From Pontibacter diazotrophicus (GTDB lineage Bacteria > Bacteroidota > Bacteroidia > Cytophagales > Hymenobacteraceae), in the NCBI RefSeq assembly GCF_003367245.1, contig NZ_QRGR01000028.1, positions 22,189 through 86,188 of the forward strand: 64,000 nucleotides of DNA, read 5' to 3'. Below the pieces are notes generated by a model. That model made no database searches. It was not told where the DNA came from and saw nothing but the letters and a program-made list of their open reading frames with translations. The position numbers and the translations under genes are program-made. Shown here piece by piece: positions 52,888 through 61,764 of this stretch (its first letter is position 1; the number at the start of each line of letters is the position of its first letter).

Positions 52888-54015
52888 ATGAAATATTATA
52901 TTATAGCCGGGGAGCGCTCCGGTGATTTACATGCGTCTAACCTCATCAGGCAACTACGGAAACAAGACCCGGAGGCGCAGATAAGAGGCTGGGGCGGCGA
53001 TATGATGCAGCAAGCTGGTATGGAGCTCGTGCATCACTACCAGGAAATGGCCTTTATGGGCTTTGCGGAGGTATTGAAGAGCCTGCCTAAGATCCTGGGT
53101 TTTCTGCGAGAGTGTAAAGCCGACATAAAAGCTTACCAACCTGATGTGGTGATACTGGTGGATTATGCTGGCTTTAACATGCGCATTGCCAAGTTTGCCA
53201 GAGCACGGGGGCTGAAGGTATATTATTATATATCCCCTAAAATCTGGGCTTGGAACCAGGGCCGCGTGCATAAAATCAAAAAGGTGGTAGACCGCATGTT
53301 CGTGATCATGCCCTTTGAGGAGGACTTTTACGCCCGTTTCGACTACAAAGTAGATTATGTGGGCAACCCGGTAAATGACTCCGTAACAGACCATGTGCGT
53401 ACGCCGGATTTCAGAACCAGAAACAGGCTTTACAACAACAAGCCTATCATTGCCATATTGCCAGGTAGCCGCAAACAGGAAATAGAGGGCATGTTGCATG
53501 TTATGCTGAGCGTGCTGCCGTCTTTCCGGGATTATCAGTTTGTGGTGGCAGGCGTTTCAAACTTTTCTAAGGCCTACTACGAGCAATACAATAAAGATTC
53601 TAACATCAAGGTTATTTACGACCAAACCTATGATCTGCTTGCACATGCGCAGGCGGCATTGGTAACTTCGGGTACGGCTACCTTGGAAACAGCGCTTTTT
53701 GGCGTGCCACAGGTGGTTTGCTACCGCACCAGCGCTATTTCTTACTCCATCGCCAAGATGGTGATCAAAGTGCCCTACATCTCGCTGGTTAACCTGATTG
53801 CAGACAAGCCTGTTGTCACCGAACTGATACAGGACGACTTCACGCCGAAAAAGATCATCGCCGAGCTCAAGAACGTGCTGTTCGACAAACACTTCATCAA
53901 AAAGCAGGAAGAGGGGTACGCCCTGGTGCGCCAGAAAATTGGTGATTTCAGAACAGCAGAGCGGGCAGCACAGCTGATGGTACAGTACCTGCAGGCGGAG
54001 CAACAGCCGGGGTAA
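52888..54015 (+). CDS. lpxB: Lipid-A-disaccharide synthase
   Basis: A 375-residue peripheral membrane glycosyltransferase. Typical LpxB motifs are AGERSGDLHASNLI at the start, LVDYAGFNMRIAKFA, YYISPKIWAWNQGRVHKIKK, ILPGSRKQEIEGML, and TSGTATLETALFGVPQVVCY. It joins UDP-diacylglucosamine to lipid X to make the lipid A disaccharide. It is normal in length. The gene lies 86 bases downstream of queD. The 3' end is followed by 143 bases and then a short membrane peptide gene. Confidence 0.96.
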   Translation: MKYYIIAGERSGDLHASNLIRQLRKQDPEAQIRGWGGDMMQQAGMELVHHYQEMAFMGFAEVLKSLPKILGFLRECKADIKAYQPDVVILVDYAGFNMRIAKFARARGLKVYYYISPKIWAWNQGRVHKIKKVVDRMFVIMPFEEDFYARFDYKVDYVGNPVNDSVTDHVRTPDFRTRNRLYNNKPIIAILPGSRKQEIEGMLHVMLSVLPSFRDYQFVVAGVSNFSKAYYEQYNKDSNIKVIYDQTYDLLAHAQAALVTSGTATLETALFGVPQVVCYRTSAISYSIAKMVIKVPYISLVNLIADKPVVTELIQDDFTPKKIIAELKNVLFDKHFIKKQEEGYALVRQKIGDFRTAERAAQLMVQYLQAEQQPG

Positions 54016-54158
54016 GTAAACCGGTATCAGGTGTCACAATAAGAATTTCATATACTCAGTCAGCAAGAGCTCATACAACTCGTTACCAGTAGGGAACCGT
54101 ATAGGATATTAGTAGCTTTTAAAGCCGCTAATGTTCCACTACATAAACATGAATAACT

Positions 54159-54290
54159 ATGAAATCTATCATGATTGCCTTAGGGCTTACCGGTATTGCG
54201 ATTGCTGTCTTGCTGATTACCACTGCCTCCTCGGTTGATGATAATAACCTGCTGGACGATGACTCATACATACCCAAACCCCGTGCCTGA
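54159..54290 (+). CDS. 43-residue membrane peptide
   Basis: The frame MKSIMIALGLTGIAIAVLL and on encodes 43 residues: one hydrophobic helix (about residues 4-22) and an acidic tail with DDNNLLDDDSY, ending KPRA. It begins at an ATG with an open frame to the TGA at 54288-54290, followed 64 bases later by a strong terminator. It has no known family. The good membrane helix, acidic tail and terminator make a real small gene plausible; the promoter is not clear. Confidence 0.55.
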   Translation: MKSIMIALGLTGIAIAVLLITTASSVDDNNLLDDDSYIPKPRA

Positions 54291-54354
54291 GTAAAGATTT
54301 GATTGTGGACCTGGCCTTTCCTGCTTTTTACAGTAGCAAGACAGGTTAATTACA

Positions 54355-54395
54355 AACGAGAAGAGGTAGCCCGTAACAGGCTACCTCTTCTCGTT
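54355..54395. terminator. Bidirectional terminator between the small peptide gene and clpX
   Basis: A perfect 17-bp stem: 54355-54371 (AACGAGAAGAGGTAGCC) pairs with 54379-54395, loop of 7. It serves the plus-strand peptide gene and the minus-strand clpX. Confidence 0.9.
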
Positions 54396-54441
54396 CTATA
54401 GATTTTGTTCGTTTGCTGAATGCAGGCGCTGGCCTATCGGT

Positions 54442-55665
54442 TTACGCTACTTTTAATTGCTTCAGGGTCGATTTTTCAAATTTCTCGCGGGCGTACTTTC
54501 CTGTAATCATCAGTTCTTTTGTGCCTTCTTCTGAGGGCAGTTCGAACATGGCATCCGTCATGATGCCTTCGCAGATAGAGCGCAGGCCACGGGCACCAAG
54601 CTTGTATTCCGCTGCTTTCTCCACAATATACTCCAATGCGCTGTCGTCAAAGCTGAGAATAATATCCTCCATTTCGAACAAGCGCTTGTACTGCTTCACG
54701 ATAGAGTTCTTAGGCTCAATCAGTATCAGGCGTAGCGTTTCTTTGTCTAGCGGGTCCAGGTGCGTGAGCACCGGCAGGCGTCCGATGAGTTCTGGTATCA
54801 GGCCAAAGCTCTTAAGGTCCTGCGCTGTAAGGTACTTCAGGAAATTTTCGTTGTCTTCGGCCTCATCCTGCTTCGATTTTGAGAAGCCGATAGGGCGGGT
54901 GTTCAGGCGGGTTTTAATCAGTCTGTCGATGCCGACAAAGGCACCTCCGCAAATAAACAGGATGTTCTCCGTGTTCACGGAGATCATTTTCTGCTCCGGG
55001 TGCTTACGGCCTCCTTGCGGCGGCACGTTTACATGGGTTCCTTCCAGGAGTTTCAGTAGCGCCTGCTGTACTCCCTCGCCGCTTACGTCGCGGGTAATGG
55101 ACGGGTTATCGCTCTTGCGGGCTATTTTATCAATCTCATCTATGTACACAATACCACGCTCGGCAGCCTCTACATTATAGTCAGCGGCTTGCAGCAGGCG
55201 CGTCAGGATGCTTTCCACGTCTTCGCCCACATAACCGGCTTCTGTCAGTACGGTGGCATCAGCAATACAGAAAGGCACCTGCAGGATTCCGGCCATCATA
55301 CGCGCCAGGTAGGTTTTACCTGTGCCTGTTTCGCCCACCATAATGATGTTCGATTTCTCAATCACTACATCCTGGTTCTCGGTAGGTTGCATCAGGCGCT
55401 TGTAGTGGTTGTAAACAGCCACCGACATCACCTTCTTCGCCTCATCCTGCCCCACGACAAACTGGTCAAGATATCCCTTCATTTCCTTCGGCTTCATCAG
55501 GTTGAACTTTGGAGTACGGCTGTTAGCGCGTATTTTATTCTCCTCGTTCAGGATCTGCTGTGCCTGTCCGATACAACGGTCGCAAATGTGCGCGTTGATA
55601 CCAGATATCATCACCGATACATCTTTCTTGTTTTTGCCGCAAAATGAGCAAGTAATTTCTGCCAT
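54442..55665 (-). CDS. clpX: ATP-dependent Clp protease ATP-binding subunit ClpX
   Basis: The ATG at 55665 gives 407 residues starting MAEITCSFCGKN (a GTG six codons upstream is unlikely). The N-terminal zinc finger has Cys at C6, C9, C28 and C31 (CSFC ... CDRC). The AAA+ domain holds Walker A GETGTGKT and Walker B IVYIDEID, and the pore and sensor stretches (GGAFVGIDRLI, GARGLRSICE). It unfolds tagged proteins and feeds them to ClpP. A TACCTTTG box at 55716-55723 (minus) is a likely -7 promoter element, with no TTG at the proper distance. It follows clpP at a distance of 350 bases with a terminator between. Confidence 0.98.
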   Translation of the reverse strand: MAEITCSFCGKNKKDVSVMISGINAHICDRCIGQAQQILNEENKIRANSRTPKFNLMKPKEMKGYLDQFVVGQDEAKKVMSVAVYNHYKRLMQPTENQDVVIEKSNIIMVGETGTGKTYLARMMAGILQVPFCIADATVLTEAGYVGEDVESILTRLLQAADYNVEAAERGIVYIDEIDKIARKSDNPSITRDVSGEGVQQALLKLLEGTHVNVPPQGGRKHPEQKMISVNTENILFICGGAFVGIDRLIKTRLNTRPIGFSKSKQDEAEDNENFLKYLTAQDLKSFGLIPELIGRLPVLTHLDPLDKETLRLILIEPKNSIVKQYKRLFEMEDIILSFDDSALEYIVEKAAEYKLGARGLRSICEGIMTDAMFELPSEEGTKELMITGKYAREKFEKSTLKQLKVA

Positions 55666-56017
55666 AAGAACCAGTTGATTCACTTTAATCCAACCTTGAA
55701 TGTCAAGGCCTGTAGCAAAGGTACAAAATTGAAAATTTATACGGGCACAATTTTTTTATCATAAATGTTACGAAAGCATTAAAATACCTTCATAGATTTT
55801 AAGATGTATATTTTTATATTATTAGGTAAATACCTTATTATCAATTTCTTATGTGTGGTATATATCCACATTTTCATGTTGATAATTATTTTAATATTAT
55901 GAGATTTTAATAAGAAAAGGAGTGGGAAAGCCTGCATATAGCAAGGTAAGAGAGGAAAAGAAAAACCCACTCCGGTTTCCGAAGTGGGTTCTGTTCAATT
56001 TTAAATTGGGATAGTAC
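55666..56017. other. AT-rich intergenic region between clpP and clpX
   Basis: 352 bases, very AT-rich in 55740-55900. It holds the possible clpX -7 box (55716-55723), an AGGTAAATACCT mini-hairpin around 55824-55835, the hairpin TGTGG-TATATAT-CCACA (55854-55870), and the clpP terminator (55964-55990). I see no gene. Confidence 0.65.
55964..55990 (-). terminator. Terminator after clpP
   Basis: AACCCACT (55964-55971) pairs with AGTGGGTT (55983-55990), with an A-rich flank at 55957-55965 that gives Us on the minus strand. Confidence 0.75.
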
Positions 56018-56716
56018 TTATGCTTTCTTGCGCACTAATACTTCGTCAATCAAACCATACTCTTTTGCTTCGTCTGCTTTCATCCAGTAGTCGCGGTCAG
56101 AGTTGTCATACACTTCCTGGTAAGATTTACCAGAGTGGGATGCCAGGATCTCATAAAGCTCTTTCTTCAGCTTCATAATTTCGCGGGCTGTAATCTCGAT
56201 GTCAGAAGCCTGTCCCTGGGCACCACCCATTGGCTGGTGAATCATAACACGGGAATGCGGCAGGGCAGAGCGCTTGTTGGCGGCACCACCGGCCAGCAAT
56301 ACAGCTCCCATAGAGGCAGCCAGGCCTGTGCAGATAGTAGCCACATCCGGGTTCACATATTGCATGGTGTCATATATACCCAAGCCGGCATATACCGAGC
56401 CACCCGGGCTGTTGATGTACAACAGGATGTCTTTCTTCGCGTCTGCTGACTCCAGGAACAGCAGCTGCGCTGTAATAATGTTGGCAATGAAGTCATCTAC
56501 CTGTGTGCCGAGGAAAATGATGCGGTCCATGATCAGACGGGAGAATACGTCAATCTCACGGAAGTTAGTAGGGCGTTCCTCAATCACGGAGCGTGTCATG
56601 CTTTCGATGGTATGCATGGCTTTGCCCTCCACGTGGTTAATGTATTGGTCTACGCCCAGGCCGCTCATGCCCTGGCCTTTTACGGCAAATTTCCGGAACT
56701 CGTCTTTGTTAAACAT
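56018..56716 (-). CDS. clpP: ATP-dependent Clp protease proteolytic subunit
   Basis: A 232-residue serine protease. The nucleophile is S135 in TGLAASMGAVLLAGG and the general base is H160 in RVMIHQPMGG; an Asp in the later DNSDRDYWM stretch completes the triad. The N-terminus has about 30 extra residues before the core (MFNKDEFRKFAVKGQGMSGLG), which may be trimmed. ClpP forms a barrel that degrades proteins handed over by ClpX or ClpA-type partners. It lies after tig with a terminator between them, so it probably has its own promoter. Confidence 0.98.
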   Translation of the reverse strand: MFNKDEFRKFAVKGQGMSGLGVDQYINHVEGKAMHTIESMTRSVIEERPTNFREIDVFSRLIMDRIIFLGTQVDDFIANIITAQLLFLESADAKKDILLYINSPGGSVYAGLGIYDTMQYVNPDVATICTGLAASMGAVLLAGGAANKRSALPHSRVMIHQPMGGAQGQASDIEITAREIMKLKKELYEILASHSGKSYQEVYDNSDRDYWMKADEAKEYGLIDEVLVRKKA

Positions 56717-56750
56717 ATCTTGTTTAGGTTTACGGTTTATTCAAAAATGA

Positions 56751-56778
56751 AAAAGGTCCTCTAAAAAAAGGACCTTTT
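56751..56778 (-). terminator. Terminator after tig
   Basis: AAAAGGTCCT (56751-56760) pairs with AGGACCTTTT (56769-56778), followed on the minus strand by more Us. It separates tig from clpP. Confidence 0.85.
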
Positions 56779-56802
56779 TGCTAATATAGTTTTTTCGTTC
56801 GG

Positions 56803-58128
56803 TTATTCAAACGAATTGTTTTTGAAGTCCTCTGCGGTAATTGTCTTCTCTACAACAGTTACCTGCTCTTTAAGTTTAGCGAGCACCTTCTCAGCCAGCA
56901 ATTGCTCGTACTCCTGAATGTAGTTACGGCCGTTATCCTGCTGCAGGTACTGGTTTGCATAGTTGTTCATGCTCTCCACCAGTTCCTCAGGTATCTCTGG
57001 CATGTTAAACTGGGCAAGCATCTTTTCCTTTGTAGCGTTCACTACTTCTTCGTTGCTTACTTTCAGTTCGTTCTCCTCTACCACCTTGTTTTTAATCATC
57101 GACCACTTCAGCTCACGCAGGTACTTGTCGAAGTTCTCTTCTATCTGCTCCTGTGTTAGTTTGCCTTCGTTTGTTACCAGTAGCCAACGCTTGAAAAACT
57201 CAGTTGGTAGTTCTACCTCCACGTTATCTGTCAGGGTATCGATGATGTTGCGATACAACAGGTTGTCAGCCTCACGCTCGTAGTTCTCCTTGATGGTCTC
57301 GCGGATCTTTTCGTGATAGGCCTCTTCTGTTGTTACTTCGTCTTTACCGAAAAGCTTGTCAAAAAGTTCTTGGTTTAACTCGGCCTCCTCCGTACGGTTG
57401 ATTTTATCTACTGTAAACTCAAACTCGCCATTCAGGTCAGCCACCTCATCCTTGCTCAGGCCTGTTACGTGTGCCAGTGCCGAATCGTCGTCGCCGAAAG
57501 TCTTACGGATGTCGAAGCGGATTACATCACCTTCCTTCACACCTACAAACTGCTCCTGTCCTTCTACCACACGGTTTGTAGGGATAAGTGTTTTAGACAG
57601 AAACTCACCTTCTACAGCTTTTAACTCGCCGGAGATAAAATCGCCTTGCTCAGATGTTTCAGGGTTGACTGTTTTGCCGAACTGGCGCTTCAGGTTGGTA
57701 TATGCTTCGTCAAGTGTCTTCTCGTCTACTTCAATGGTGTAACCCTCTACGCTTTTATCCAGCGGAAGGTTAAAGTCAGGAAGCAGGCCTACCGCATAGT
57801 TAAACTCAAACTCTTTCTGCGTATCCCAGTCAATTTGCTCCTGGCTTGGCTCCGGAAGCGGCTCACCTAGCAGCTTTACATCGTTTTCACGGATGTATTT
57901 GGAGATCTCTTCTTGTAGCGTCTTGTTGATTTGCTCTACCAGGATGCTCTTGCCATACATTTTCTTTACAAGCCCTGCAGGCACTTTACCAGGTCTGAAG
58001 CCCTTTATCTGAGCTTTCTTGCTGTATTCTTTTACCTGCTGGTCTACCTTCGGAGCGTAGTCGGCCTCTTCCAGTACCACCTTCAGTTGTGCGTTGGTGC
58101 TGTCGGTTTGGTTTAATGTAATATTCAA
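56803..58128 (-). CDS. tig: Trigger factor
   Basis: A 441-residue ribosome-associated chaperone that starts with TTG at 58128, as no in-frame ATG is present upstream and the protein begins MNITLNQTDSTNAQLKVVL. The ribosome-docking motif is GFRPGKVPAGLVKKMYG. A PPIase-like middle and a long helical C-terminal part (YLQQDNGRNYIQEYEQLLAE) follow; the acidic and Glu-rich regions are typical. It helps fold new proteins. The genes tig, clpP and clpX follow one another in the usual order, but with terminators between them. Confidence 0.96.
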   Translation of the reverse strand: MNITLNQTDSTNAQLKVVLEEADYAPKVDQQVKEYSKKAQIKGFRPGKVPAGLVKKMYGKSILVEQINKTLQEEISKYIRENDVKLLGEPLPEPSQEQIDWDTQKEFEFNYAVGLLPDFNLPLDKSVEGYTIEVDEKTLDEAYTNLKRQFGKTVNPETSEQGDFISGELKAVEGEFLSKTLIPTNRVVEGQEQFVGVKEGDVIRFDIRKTFGDDDSALAHVTGLSKDEVADLNGEFEFTVDKINRTEEAELNQELFDKLFGKDEVTTEEAYHEKIRETIKENYEREADNLLYRNIIDTLTDNVEVELPTEFFKRWLLVTNEGKLTQEQIEENFDKYLRELKWSMIKNKVVEENELKVSNEEVVNATKEKMLAQFNMPEIPEELVESMNNYANQYLQQDNGRNYIQEYEQLLAEKVLAKLKEQVTVVEKTITAEDFKNNSFE

Positions 58129-58332
58129 GGCTTATAAGTTTTAATTTTTTGAAATATCTACCAAGAGCTTGTATGGGCTTTATATTTTAAGCTACGAACG
58201 GTTTAAGCAAGAACCTGCGTTCGCCTTTTTCTCGCCACGTAGCGCTGCTATGTGACTCCAAAAACGCTTCCGCAGAACCTTGCCTGAACCATTCTCGCCT
58301 GCAAAAATAAAACCCAAACAAGCTCTAAAAAC

Positions 58333-58360
58333 AAACCCCCAACATGGCTGTTGAGGGTTT
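58333..58360 (-). terminator. Terminator after tRNA-Leu
   Basis: AAACCCCCAACA (58333-58344) pairs with TGTTGAGGGTTT (58349-58360) with one mismatch and a 4-base loop, just beyond the 3' end of the tRNA gene on the minus strand. Confidence 0.75.
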
Positions 58361-58368
58361 GAGTTTTG

Positions 58369-58450
58369 TGCGGATGGAGGGACTCGAACCCCCATGCCTC
58401 GCAGCGCTAGATCCTAAGTCTAGTGCGTCTACCAATTTCGCCACATCCGC
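58369..58450 (-). tRNA. tRNA-Leu (anticodon TAG)
   Basis: On the minus strand GCGGATG (58444-58450) pairs with CATCCGC (58370-58376), with A73 at 58369. The anticodon stem CTAGA/TCTAG encloses the loop CTTAGGA, so the anticodon is TAG. The T-loop GGTTCGAGTC and the D-loop AATTGGTAGAC are present, and the variable arm is that of a class II Leu tRNA. The CCA end is not encoded. Confidence 0.95.
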
Positions 58451-58478
58451 TTGATTGTGCTTGTTTGTAATAGTGGTG

Positions 58479-58508
58479 CAAAGTTACTACCTGATTTTTT
58501 AAATGCAA
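58479..58508 (-). promoter_or_regulatory. Promoter of tRNA-Leu
   Basis: On the minus strand TTG (58506-58508), a 19-base spacer, and TAACTTTG (58479-58486): an exact TTG-N19-TAnnTTTG. It sits about 28 bases before the tRNA. Confidence 0.85.
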
Positions 58509-58551
58509 TACCTGGCATAAAATTTTCTTAAATATTTTTTAACTTACGTAT

Positions 58552-58569
58552 CCCCGGATCACTCCGGGG
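58552..58569. other. GC-rich hairpin upstream of rsh
   Basis: CCCCGGA (58552-58558) pairs with TCCGGGG (58563-58569), loop TCAC. It lies between the tRNA promoter and the rsh promoter; it has no T run. Confidence 0.5.
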
Positions 58570-58588
58570 CCTTTGCTGCAGCAGGTTA

Positions 58589-58618
58589 TTGGTTGCATTT
58601 TATATTCAGCTATATTTG
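58589..58618 (+). promoter_or_regulatory. Possible promoter of rsh
   Basis: TTG (58589-58591), a 19-base spacer, then TATATTTG (58611-58618). This would leave a leader of about 90 bases before the ATG. Confidence 0.6.
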
Positions 58619-58714
58619 AACCTATAAAGCAGCTACAGTATTGTATAAATAAAATACAGGAGGTAAGTGTGCTCTTTTTAGGGTATCAACTTATTTGTTC
58701 CCAGACTTTTTAAC

Positions 58715-60910
58715 ATGAACGATCCAGAAGCAGAACGCAAGGAGATCTTAAGACATTATAGAAGATTACTTCGGTACGCCAAGCCTTTCCTGAAGGACAA
58801 CGATGCCAAGATCATAAAGAAAGCTTTTAATACTTCGCTGGAAGCGCATGGTGGCATGCGCCGTAAATCCGGGGAGCCTTATATTTTACACCCCCTGGCG
58901 GTGGCACAGATCGCGGTTGAGGAAATCGGGTTAGGTACCACCTCCATTGTGGCGGCGCTGCTGCACGATGTGGTGGAGGACACCGAGATGGAGATTTCGG
59001 ATGTGGAACGGGAGTTTGGTCCGAGTGTGGCCAAGATCATAGAAGGGCTTACCAAGATTTCAGGTGTGTTCGACTACGGTACCTCACAGCAGGCGGAGAA
59101 CTTCCGTAAAATGCTGCTCACGCTGAGCGACGATGTGCGGGTGATACTCATCAAACTGGCTGACCGCCTGCACAACATGCGTACCCTCGACAGCATGCCC
59201 CGCCACAAGCAGCTCAAAATTGCATCCGAAACCATGTACCTGTACGCCCCGCTGGCGCACCGCCTTGGTTTGTATACCTTTAAAATGGAACTGGAGGACC
59301 TGTACCTCAAGTATACCGACACCGATACTTATAAGGACATCTCAAATAAAATCCGGCAGACGCGCAGTGCCCGCAACAAGTTTATAAAAGACTTTTTGCA
59401 CCCCATAGAGGAGGAGTTGCGCAAGTATGGGTTTAAGTTCATGATCAAGGGCAGGCCGAAGTCTATCTACTCTATCCTGAAGAAGATAAAGAAGCAGAAC
59501 ATCACCTTTGATGAGATTTACGACCTCTTTGCTATCCGCATAATTTTAGATGTGCCTTTAGAAAACGAGAAGGCAGCCTGCTGGCAGGTGTACTCTATTA
59601 TAACAGACTTTTACCAGCCGAACCCTGACCGCCTGCGCGACTGGGTGAACACACCGAAGGCAAATGGCTACGAGTCGTTGCATACCACGGTGATGAGTAG
59701 GTCGGGGCAATGGGTAGAGGTGCAGATTCGGACCAAGCGAATGGATGAAATTGCCGAGAGAGGCTATGCTGCCCACTGGAAGTATAAAACAGAGGGTGTC
59801 GCCTCCGGTGAGTCAGGCCTTGAGATGTGGATTAACAAGGTGCGTGATATGCTGGAAGCGAATAACTCCGACGCTCTCGAGTTCATGGATGAGTTCCGCA
59901 AGAACCTGTTTGTGGAGGAGGTGTTTGTGTTTACACCGAAGGGAGAACTGATTATACTTCCGGATAAGGCAACAGCGCTTGATTTTGCTTTTGAGATTCA
60001 CACGGACATTGGCTTGCAGTGCCTGGGCGCTAAGGTAAACCAGAAGCTGGTGCCGCTGAGTTATAAGCTGAAGAACGGTGACCAGGTAGAGATCCTGACC
60101 TCGCAAAAGCAGAAGCCCAACGAGGAGTGGCTGCAGTATGCCGTTACTTCCAAAGCACGTTCCCGGATTAAGGAAGCCTTGCGCGAAGAGCGCAAAAGCA
60201 AGGCAGAACTGGGCAGGGTGATGCTGGAGAACCGCCTGGAGCAACTGGAGATAGCAGCCACACAAAACAATATCAATAAACTGCAGGCTTACTTTAACGT
60301 GCCTTCGGTGCAGGATTTATACTATAGAGTTGCCACTGGGTTTATAGATATAAAGAGTATCAAAGAAGTTATTTTTACGGCTACTGCCGAGAAGGGGGCT
60401 TCTATGCTGGAGCCGAAGTCTTTTGATAAGGAGGTGCAGAAGATCAGGGGTATCAATTCCGACATGTTAGTGATTGGGGAGAATACCGCGAACATGGAAA
60501 ATTATACTGCGGCCAAATGCTGCAACCCGATACCGGGCGACGATGTGTTTGGTTTCCAGACCGAAGACGGAGGCATCGAAATTCACCGTACAAACTGTAA
60601 TCGGGGCATCGAACTGATGTCTAATTATGGTAACCGCATTATCAAGGCGAAGTGGACAGACCAGAAGGAACTTGCTTTCCTGGCGGGTATCCGTATCAAG
60701 GGTACAGACCGGGTGGGCCTGGTAAACGACCTGACAAAGGTTATCTCCACCAGCTTAAAAGTAAACATGCGCTCCATCACCATCGACTCCAATGATGGGA
60801 TTTTTGAGGGGAACATTATGGTTTTCGTAAACGATACCGGCCACCTCGATATGCTGATGCAGCGCATGGGCAAAGTGAACGGAGTGCTCACCGTTGAGCG
60901 TTTCGATTAA
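58715..60910 (+). CDS. rsh: Bifunctional (p)ppGpp synthetase/hydrolase (RelA/SpoT homologue)
   Basis: A 731-residue protein with all expected parts. The hydrolase domain has the HD motif in ALLHDVVEDTEM near residue 90. The synthetase domain begins at IKGRPKSIYSILKKI and has FDEIYDLFAIRIIL and NGYESLHTTV. The TGS domain is around residues 405-465 (VFVFTPKGELIILPDKATALD). A C-terminal ACT domain starts near 655 (RIKGTDRVGLVNDLTKVI). It makes and breaks (p)ppGpp in response to starvation. Being intact in the HD motif, it looks bifunctional. It opens an apparent operon with the fur-like, STAS and purA genes, with gaps of 23 bases or less. Confidence 0.96.
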   Translation: MNDPEAERKEILRHYRRLLRYAKPFLKDNDAKIIKKAFNTSLEAHGGMRRKSGEPYILHPLAVAQIAVEEIGLGTTSIVAALLHDVVEDTEMEISDVEREFGPSVAKIIEGLTKISGVFDYGTSQQAENFRKMLLTLSDDVRVILIKLADRLHNMRTLDSMPRHKQLKIASETMYLYAPLAHRLGLYTFKMELEDLYLKYTDTDTYKDISNKIRQTRSARNKFIKDFLHPIEEELRKYGFKFMIKGRPKSIYSILKKIKKQNITFDEIYDLFAIRIILDVPLENEKAACWQVYSIITDFYQPNPDRLRDWVNTPKANGYESLHTTVMSRSGQWVEVQIRTKRMDEIAERGYAAHWKYKTEGVASGESGLEMWINKVRDMLEANNSDALEFMDEFRKNLFVEEVFVFTPKGELIILPDKATALDFAFEIHTDIGLQCLGAKVNQKLVPLSYKLKNGDQVEILTSQKQKPNEEWLQYAVTSKARSRIKEALREERKSKAELGRVMLENRLEQLEIAATQNNINKLQAYFNVPSVQDLYYRVATGFIDIKSIKEVIFTATAEKGASMLEPKSFDKEVQKIRGINSDMLVIGENTANMENYTAAKCCNPIPGDDVFGFQTEDGGIEIHRTNCNRGIELMSNYGNRIIKAKWTDQKELAFLAGIRIKGTDRVGLVNDLTKVISTSLKVNMRSITIDSNDGIFEGNIMVFVNDTGHLDMLMQRMGKVNGVLTVERFD

Positions 60911-60933
60911 GTGAGGCTATTATTAAAACAGAT

Positions 60934-61434
60934 ATGGCATTAAATACAGTAAAGTTCGAAGAAGTAAAAAAAATCTTCACGGCATATTTAGAAAGCAAAG
61001 GCCTGCGTAAAACGCCAGAGCGCTATGCTATCTTAGAAGAAATCTACTCCCGCGACGGGCATTTTGATGTGGAATCGCTCTACATCAGCATGAAAAACAA
61101 GAATTACCGCGTCAGCCGCGCCACCGTATACAATACACTGGACCTGCTGGTGGAGAACGACCTGGTGAGCAAGCACCAGTTTGGCCGTAACCTGGCGCAG
61201 TACGAGAAATCATACGGTTTCCGGCAGCACGACCATGTAATTTGCACGGATTGCCACAAGGTGGTGGAGTTCTGCGATCCGCGTATCCATAATATACAGA
61301 CCATGGTAGGGGACCTGCTAAATTTTCATATCTTGCATCATTCCCTTAACCTATACGGTATCTGCGGCGATTGCCGCGCCAAAAAAGCGACAGAGGAAAA
61401 GCAACATGAAGTATCAGACAGAGCTCAAAGATGA
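60934..61434 (+). CDS. Fur-family transcriptional regulator
   Basis: A 166-residue metal-dependent repressor. The winged helix has GLRKTPERYAILEEIYSRDG then YRVSRATVYNTLDLLVENDL. The dimerisation half has HDHVICTDCHKVVEF and CGDC, giving a Cys4 structural zinc site (C104, C107, C144, C147) and His residues for the sensing site. The Fur subfamily (iron, zinc or peroxide) cannot be settled. It starts 23 bases after rsh and its 3' end overlaps the next gene by 29 bases. It may respond to metal in a unit that also makes (p)ppGpp. Confidence 0.92.
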   Translation: MALNTVKFEEVKKIFTAYLESKGLRKTPERYAILEEIYSRDGHFDVESLYISMKNKNYRVSRATVYNTLDLLVENDLVSKHQFGRNLAQYEKSYGFRQHDHVICTDCHKVVEFCDPRIHNIQTMVGDLLNFHILHHSLNLYGICGDCRAKKATEEKQHEVSDRAQR

Positions 61435-61756
61435 CATCTTATTCGTTAGGCTGGAAGGAGACCTGATAGCCGGCCCGGATACGCAGCGCATGATTGACGA
61501 CATAGATGGCGGGAAACCGCTTGTGTCGCTGCTTTGCGCCATCGATCTTTCCAATGTGCGCTTCATGGACAGCAGTGGTATGGGCGTATTGGTATCGCTG
61601 CTCACTAAGTTCCGAAACCGTGGCGGCGAGCTCGTGCTCATCAAACCATCCGACCACATCCGCAAGCTTTTAATCGTGACAAAGCTAAATGCGATTTTCA
61701 CTATCGCAGAAAATGATAACTTTGCGGCGCAATTCTTAAAAGAATCAATTTATTAA
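61406..61756 (+). CDS. STAS-domain protein (anti-sigma factor antagonist-like)
   Basis: A 116-residue single STAS domain. The conserved phosphorylation-site region is VRFMDSSGMGVLVSLLTKF, with Ser in DSSGMG, and the following GGELVLIKPSDHIRKLLIVT and the FTIAENDNFA end match SpoIIAA/RsbV-like proteins. It probably takes part in a partner-switch system, but no cognate kinase (RsbW-like) or phosphatase is nearby. The start lies 29 bases inside the Fur gene, so the two are translated together, and purA follows after 8 bases. Confidence 0.88.
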   Translation: MKYQTELKDDILFVRLEGDLIAGPDTQRMIDDIDGGKPLVSLLCAIDLSNVRFMDSSGMGVLVSLLTKFRNRGGELVLIKPSDHIRKLLIVTKLNAIFTIAENDNFAAQFLKESIY

Positions 61757-61764
61757 ATACTTAA

